From Lampris incognitus (taxonomy: Eukaryota; Chordata; Actinopteri; Lampriformes; Lampridae), in NCBI RefSeq assembly GCF_029633865.1, contig NC_079222.1, positions 28,768,166 through 28,832,165 of the forward strand: a DNA stretch of 64,000 bases, read 5' to 3'. Position 1 is the stretch's first letter; every line of letters starts with the position of its first letter. Below, piece after piece: positions 23,601 to 29,600 of this stretch. The notes beneath the pieces are model-generated. The model worked only from the letters and a program-made list of their open reading frames with translations. It was not told the origin of the DNA and searched no databases. A program made the position numbers and the translations under genes.

Positions 23601-26600
23601 TAAGAGAATGGAGGTAGAAAGAGAGTGGTACTTTACATAGAAATGTGTATTTGAATCAGAATTTTATTATTGTCATGCAGAGGTACGGAATTCACACTGA
23701 TTCTATCTTAGAAGAACTGTCACGTCGTAAACATTAAAGCCACATTTCTTTAAATTAGGAATTAACTGTGATTGCAATATCAAACCATTGTCTAATAATA
23801 GCAGGGTTAATAATAATAATAATAATAATTACGTTTATATAGCACTTTTCTAGACACCCAAAGTGCTTCACACTGAAAGGGGTAACTCGCTTCAACCACT
23901 ACCAATGTGTAGCACCACCTGGGTGATGCACAGCAGCCGTTTTTGCGCCAGGTTGTTCACCACACATCAGCTTGAGGTGGAGAGGGAGGAATCATTGAGC
24001 CAATTGACCTTTCGCAAAGTACCGCCCTAGAACGGTGCTTGTCCAATCCTACCTTAGCAACGGTCCGTCAAGCTTTCAAACACACAGCAAAATGCTGAAA
24101 CGGTGTACCTATTGGCTCTGCAAATCGGATATTAGATATCTGAAAAGTTTGGAGGGGGAGTAATTTTCTTTCCCTTCCCGAAACCCAGAACGCAAGAAGC
24201 GCAATGTCGGCAATAGATTTCGCAGTATAGCAGACCCCATGGCCAGCTTAATCCATCCAAAAATACCTGTCTGCTCCAAGCTAAGCTTGCTACTAGCTAT
24301 TATTGATAGCTAATACAGCTAACGTATTATTACTGTTACTTTTACCCACACAATGCGCTGATTTCTTCCTTCATGTTTTGGTGTTTTCCGGCTACTTCCT
24401 GGATAGTTCTGAAATCCTTGACGGGCATAGCAACAGTAACTAAGGGGGGCGGGACTTTGCGAAAGGTCAGTTACATGGGGGGATGATTAGGTGGCCAGAT
24501 GGCGCCAGATTGGGAAGTTTGCCAGGACACCGCGGAACCCCCTAGTCTTTGCGATAAGTGCCATGGGATCTTTAATGACCACAGTGAGTCAGGACCTCGG
24601 TTTAACATCTCATCTGAAGGACAGCATCTCCTACAGTACAGTGGCCCCGTCACTGCACTGGGATTTGATATTTGTTGTTTTTATTAGGACCAGAGGGAAG
24701 ACTGCCCCCTACTGGCCCACCAACACCACTTCCGGCAGCAACTCAGTTTTCCCGGGAGGTCTCTCATCCAAGTACTAGCCAAGCCCCTACCCGCTTAGCT
24801 TCCGTTATTTGGCAGAGCCAGGGTACATGTTGGTATGGCTGCCAGCAAAATTAAGTAATTTAATTCTAGCTGTCTCAGCATCAAAGCAGTATTATATTAA
24901 ATATTTTATTCTTTTCACAGCAAAAGTTCCTCTGACCCAGTAGTAGAAAGATGTGACATCTGTTTATTCATTTGTCTTTGTTTGCATGACATTTTTACTA
25001 TGGAGGACCTAAACCATGCTAAAAGTAGAGGTTAAAAAAATCTTAATACATGGAGGCGACTAAATTGTTCTTATTAATGAACGAAAGAATGAAATCTTTA
25101 TGATGCCTTTTTTGCCCTGAAGGGGATTTGTCTCACAGACAATGAGCACAAAAGACATCAAGAACCCATTAATCGCTAGTCATTTAATGCTAGTCACACT
25201 GTCATCATCATCATCATTTCAAACTCTCAAACTAATTAAAACAAATCAAGGGCAACTATGCAGAATGCAAAGTGGCAATTTAAGAGATCAAGTTAAAGGA
25301 TGGCACGGAAACCTTTTCCTCTGTCTTACTTTTCAGGGTCTGCCTGTAAATGCTTCATTTGCTAAAGAAGCCATCATTTTGGTTAATGTAAGCTTGGACT
25401 GATGTCAAGATCTTCAGTTGTTTGAAGGAATGCAGAAAGAACAGGCAAACAGACTAATAAGCGAGAAGGGAGCATATAATTTCTGGAGAAGCAGGATACA
25501 CCTGCAAGACAAAGGTTTGTAGGCAGGCGCGAACTGGTTGGCAGTGTCGGATGGAAGAAATCTGCTGATCATAACCGTTGAAGTATTTCCTCTCTTTAAT
25601 AACAGATGAGAAGTGACGCTGGTCAATGTCGTATTGTTAAGTTCAAAAAGTTGTGCACAAGGTAGCCACATTCACTACCTTCATTTGATTTGTTCCCTAG
25701 TACTGCTTCCACCTCTCTGAAATCTTTTTTTTCTTATCAGTAACAGCTGTTAGGAAGGTATCAGAGTTCTGTTGTCATATTGTTTTCCATAAACACCTCC
25801 AAGGCTAGTTTGGTGTCAGTCATGGGGCAACAATCATCATTCTTGATGAGCAGAACCATTATTTGCTCCAGTTATTAGGGGCAGGAAATAGCAATCACAG
25901 GTCATTTTACTGACAACAGAGCTCTGAAAATATACAATGGATGTTTGTATTGCCCTGAATTGTGAAATGGAAACTCATTCCAACAAAATATTTCTTACCT
26001 TTAAAATGATATACTCCCTTTAAATGTAAATTGTTTGCTGAATTTTAGTGGAATAGGCAACTACGAATAATACTGTAAATTCCCTCGCGGAAGGTTTCCC
26101 ATCCACTTACTAGCCAAGCCCACACCTGTTTAGCTTCTGTCATTCAGCAGAACCAGGGTACAGTAAGTAACTGAAACAACTAATTTAACTTTGGAATTAA
26201 AAGCTGCTCAATAAGCTAAATACAACTTGGTGTAATAGGAAACAATAATGAGTTACAATATAGTCACAAGCGTCAAATAACAGGGCCCGAGCAATTTTTG
26301 ATAAGCGCCACCTATCGGCAGATTCTTGTTTATTTAGATCAGAGGGAAGACTGCTCCCTACTGGTCCAACAACAACACTTCCAACAGCAACGTTGGAATT
26401 TAAAAAGGTTGCATGTGGCAAAAAATGTTCCAACATCAAACAAAAATTGACCCTTTAATTAAATCATGAATCGAAATATTAATTTTTGGATATTGTGATT
26501 TGTCACAGACTTTTTTTTTTCAACTGCACTACTGATCATTGATTTCAGCATGATGTTGACAACTGCTATTTCTGTTCAGGTCCGCTGGGGAGATAAAGGC

Positions 26601-29600
26601 TCTACTGAGGAGGGAGCCAAACTTGAGAAGGCTAAAAACGCTCGCGTTGTTATGCCTGAACAGGAGTTTGAGCTGTATCCCCAACGAACCCTTAACAACG
26701 GCATGCACAAAACCCTTCGTCCTCAAAAGTGGTACTCCCCCATCAAGGTGCAGAAGTTGTTCATCGCCCATTCTACTCATCCTCATGCTGTAGCTTAGGG
26801 GTTCCCAAACTTTTCCATGCCAAGGACCCCTTAATAGCCATAGCCTCTGGCTGGGGGCTCCCTATTGTGACATGGCTTGAAAGAAAATTAAATTACACTG
26901 GCAAATATAAAAAAATCAAACATACAGCTTCTTAATATTTCCTTATTTTTATGGATGCAATATTAATTTAATTTACATTTCAAATAATTTCTCAGTTGTA
27001 TTATATTCAATATTCTTTCTTTTATTAACCAAACATTCATTGTCATTTGTGCTTTAAAATATTCATCAACAGTTCTTTCTTTTAGTATTTTTTCTTATTA
27101 TTTTTTGATATATTTAATTTTATTTTTATTATTAGTTTTCTTTAACTGCATTTTTAATTTTCCTCTCCCGGACCCCCTATCGCCTCCTGGCGGCCTCCTG
27201 GGGGCTGCGGCCCCCACTTTGAAAACCCGGGTGGTAGCTCACTCATTCACTCACTTACCTAGCCCAACCCGTCTCGTGCCAAGGTCGTCAAATACCGACG
27301 CTTTGACGCGCCCCCTCTGCGTCCGATACTGACGCACAAGGAACCCTTTAGCTTGTGTATGTGATGTACCGGGCTTTCAAGTAACGTCAACGTAAACCCA
27401 TCCGCGGCGATATTTGACACTCGGAGCAACTGCTCCGGCCGTCCACTCACTCCAATATTAACCCGGCTGAGCGTCAGGAGAAGCTTTACCGCCCGGAAGT
27501 AGTTTCCTACTGTCAACTGACGTTAGTTGAAAGCCCGGTACGTCACATACACAAGCTAAAGATTCCTCGTGCGTCGGTATCAGACGCCGAGGGGCGTGTC
27601 AACGCGTCGGTATTTGACGACCTGGGAAAGAGCACGTGTTGTCCAGCCACCCAAAGAACCTCTACTGGTGACACTTTATAACTACACAAGTGAAGCATTA
27701 GTTAATTATTAGTAACTACTGAATTCATCATTTGTAAAGCATTTGTACAGCAAGACATGCGCCAATGGTTAGTGTGTTAATAGATGTTTTATAAATACTA
27801 ATTAATACTGCAATGCATTATGAATTAATACACAAATGTACATCTAAATAGTTTATTAATCATGTACTTATCTAATGATCCTTTAGACTTGTGTGAGTCT
27901 CAAGGTGCTGCTGGCCTTTCAGTCTCACTTGTACATGCTTTGTAAGGCACAGTTTCGCTTTAGACGAGGTCATACAAAATACTTAACTAACAACTAGTAA
28001 CTACCCGAATTAATCATGAATTGCAGTATTAGTAAGTATTTATAAAACATCTATTAACACACTAACCATTGGTGTGTGTCTTGCTTTACAAATGCTTTAC
28101 AAACGATGAATTCAGTAGTTACTAATTAACTAATGCTTCATTTGTGTAGTTATAACGTGTTACCCCTCTATTTTATCTTGCATACACTAAAATGATAGTA
28201 AACAATCATTTAGGGGTTGTGCATATTTTGTAAATTTTTTACATTTGCAACTGTCCAATTTGCCTCATTTTAACTGTTTAGTCAGCATTTTTATTGCTTT
28301 TCTTTTCCCGACGGACCAATTCATTGAAATGCTTTTAGTTTTCACGATTCAAACAGCTGCAGAAATGTATCAGTTTACAGAGTCCTTCAAATATTTTTTA
28401 AAACATGTCATGTATGTGTATAATGTTAGTGTGAGATACAGCTGCTGCCTCTGTCTTATCGTAGTATCTAGTCGCCATGACTTGAAAGATGCTTCAGTGA
28501 CTATCAGGAACCATGTGTCACCAGGAAACAGTTAATGAAACGTGTTTCATAACGTTAGTCAGCTAGATTGGTGGTAATAAGGACCAGACATGAACTGAGC
28601 TAACCCCTGTGTAGAAAATCTGTTGAGCTAGTGTTATTTCGAAAAAAAGAAAATACATTCTTTTCTGTTTCACTGTCCCTTCCGCTCTGTAAATTACATC
28701 AATCAGGGCTAGACCTCCCTCGGCCATGAAAAAGTGAAATACACACTTATATAAGACAAAGGCAAGCAAAATAGACTCAAGACCAAACACATTAGACAGA
28801 GCAGAGTGCAAGTAGGGATGGATGGAAAAGTATACAAGCAAGCAATTTATTATAATTCCTGGGGGGCTGAATTTGAATAGGTTTTCGTGGCATTTATGTC
28901 ATTGTTGTTATAAGGGATCTGGACCTTCTGAAAATTGTATTTCACGAACTGTGGACATATATTTTTTTAAAATCTTGATTTAGGGCAAGCTAGATGCTCT
29001 CTGTGTGTTCCTGAGGAAAGGCTATGACAGAGTGTCCGTGATGCGACCTCTTCCTGGAGACAAGGTGAGATTCACTGGCAAGCCAGAGATAAAGGAATAA
29101 TGTGAAGTGTGGGCCTTTGACTTCTGCTATGGTATAATGGTTCAGTTATAATGCCTTGCTGCTGTTTGACAAGCATATGAAGGAAATAAGTTAATAAGAC
29201 TGCACACAAGCTTATGATATGACAGGATTTGGATGCTTAACCGCTTTTTTTGTTCCTTACCCCCCCCCCCCCAAGTCAAAATTCATAACCACAGGAAAAG
29301 AGGAGAGGGTTTGTCTGGAACAGTGTCCTCATGATCAAAAGAACACAGTAGGCTAAAACTATCATCTGAATGGCATTAAATATGTTCCCTGAATTAAACT
29401 GTTTCAGATCTATTTCATCATAAGAACAGACAAAAAGAAGTGACATCAAGGAAAAGCCAAAATAGATACAACATAGAGACAAAGGTCGTTGACTCAGTGC
29501 TTATATTGTTCTGGGCTTTGAGGAATGCTCTTGTCTGCAAAAATCATTTAGAGCAGATGATACCTACCTCTCCCCACTCCCTCTTACTTTAAGCATGGTG

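Larger units (their letters stand above)
23808..24852 (-). mobile_element. 5S rRNA-derived SINE (SINE3-like), interrupted
   Basis: In minus orientation it begins with a 5S rRNA-like head (24749-24846), continues through a CACTGAGTCAG.. / GGCCACCTAATCATCC body, and ends at 23808 in a (TTA)n tail preceded by GTCTAGAAAAGTGCTATATA. Interrupted at 24005-24469 by a small inverted-repeat element. A second rearranged copy is at 26060-26400. Confidence 0.75.

Noticed and set aside
24749..24846. Functional 5S rRNA gene
   Set aside because: Clearly 5S-like but too diverged, lacking a terminator run and fused to a SINE body.
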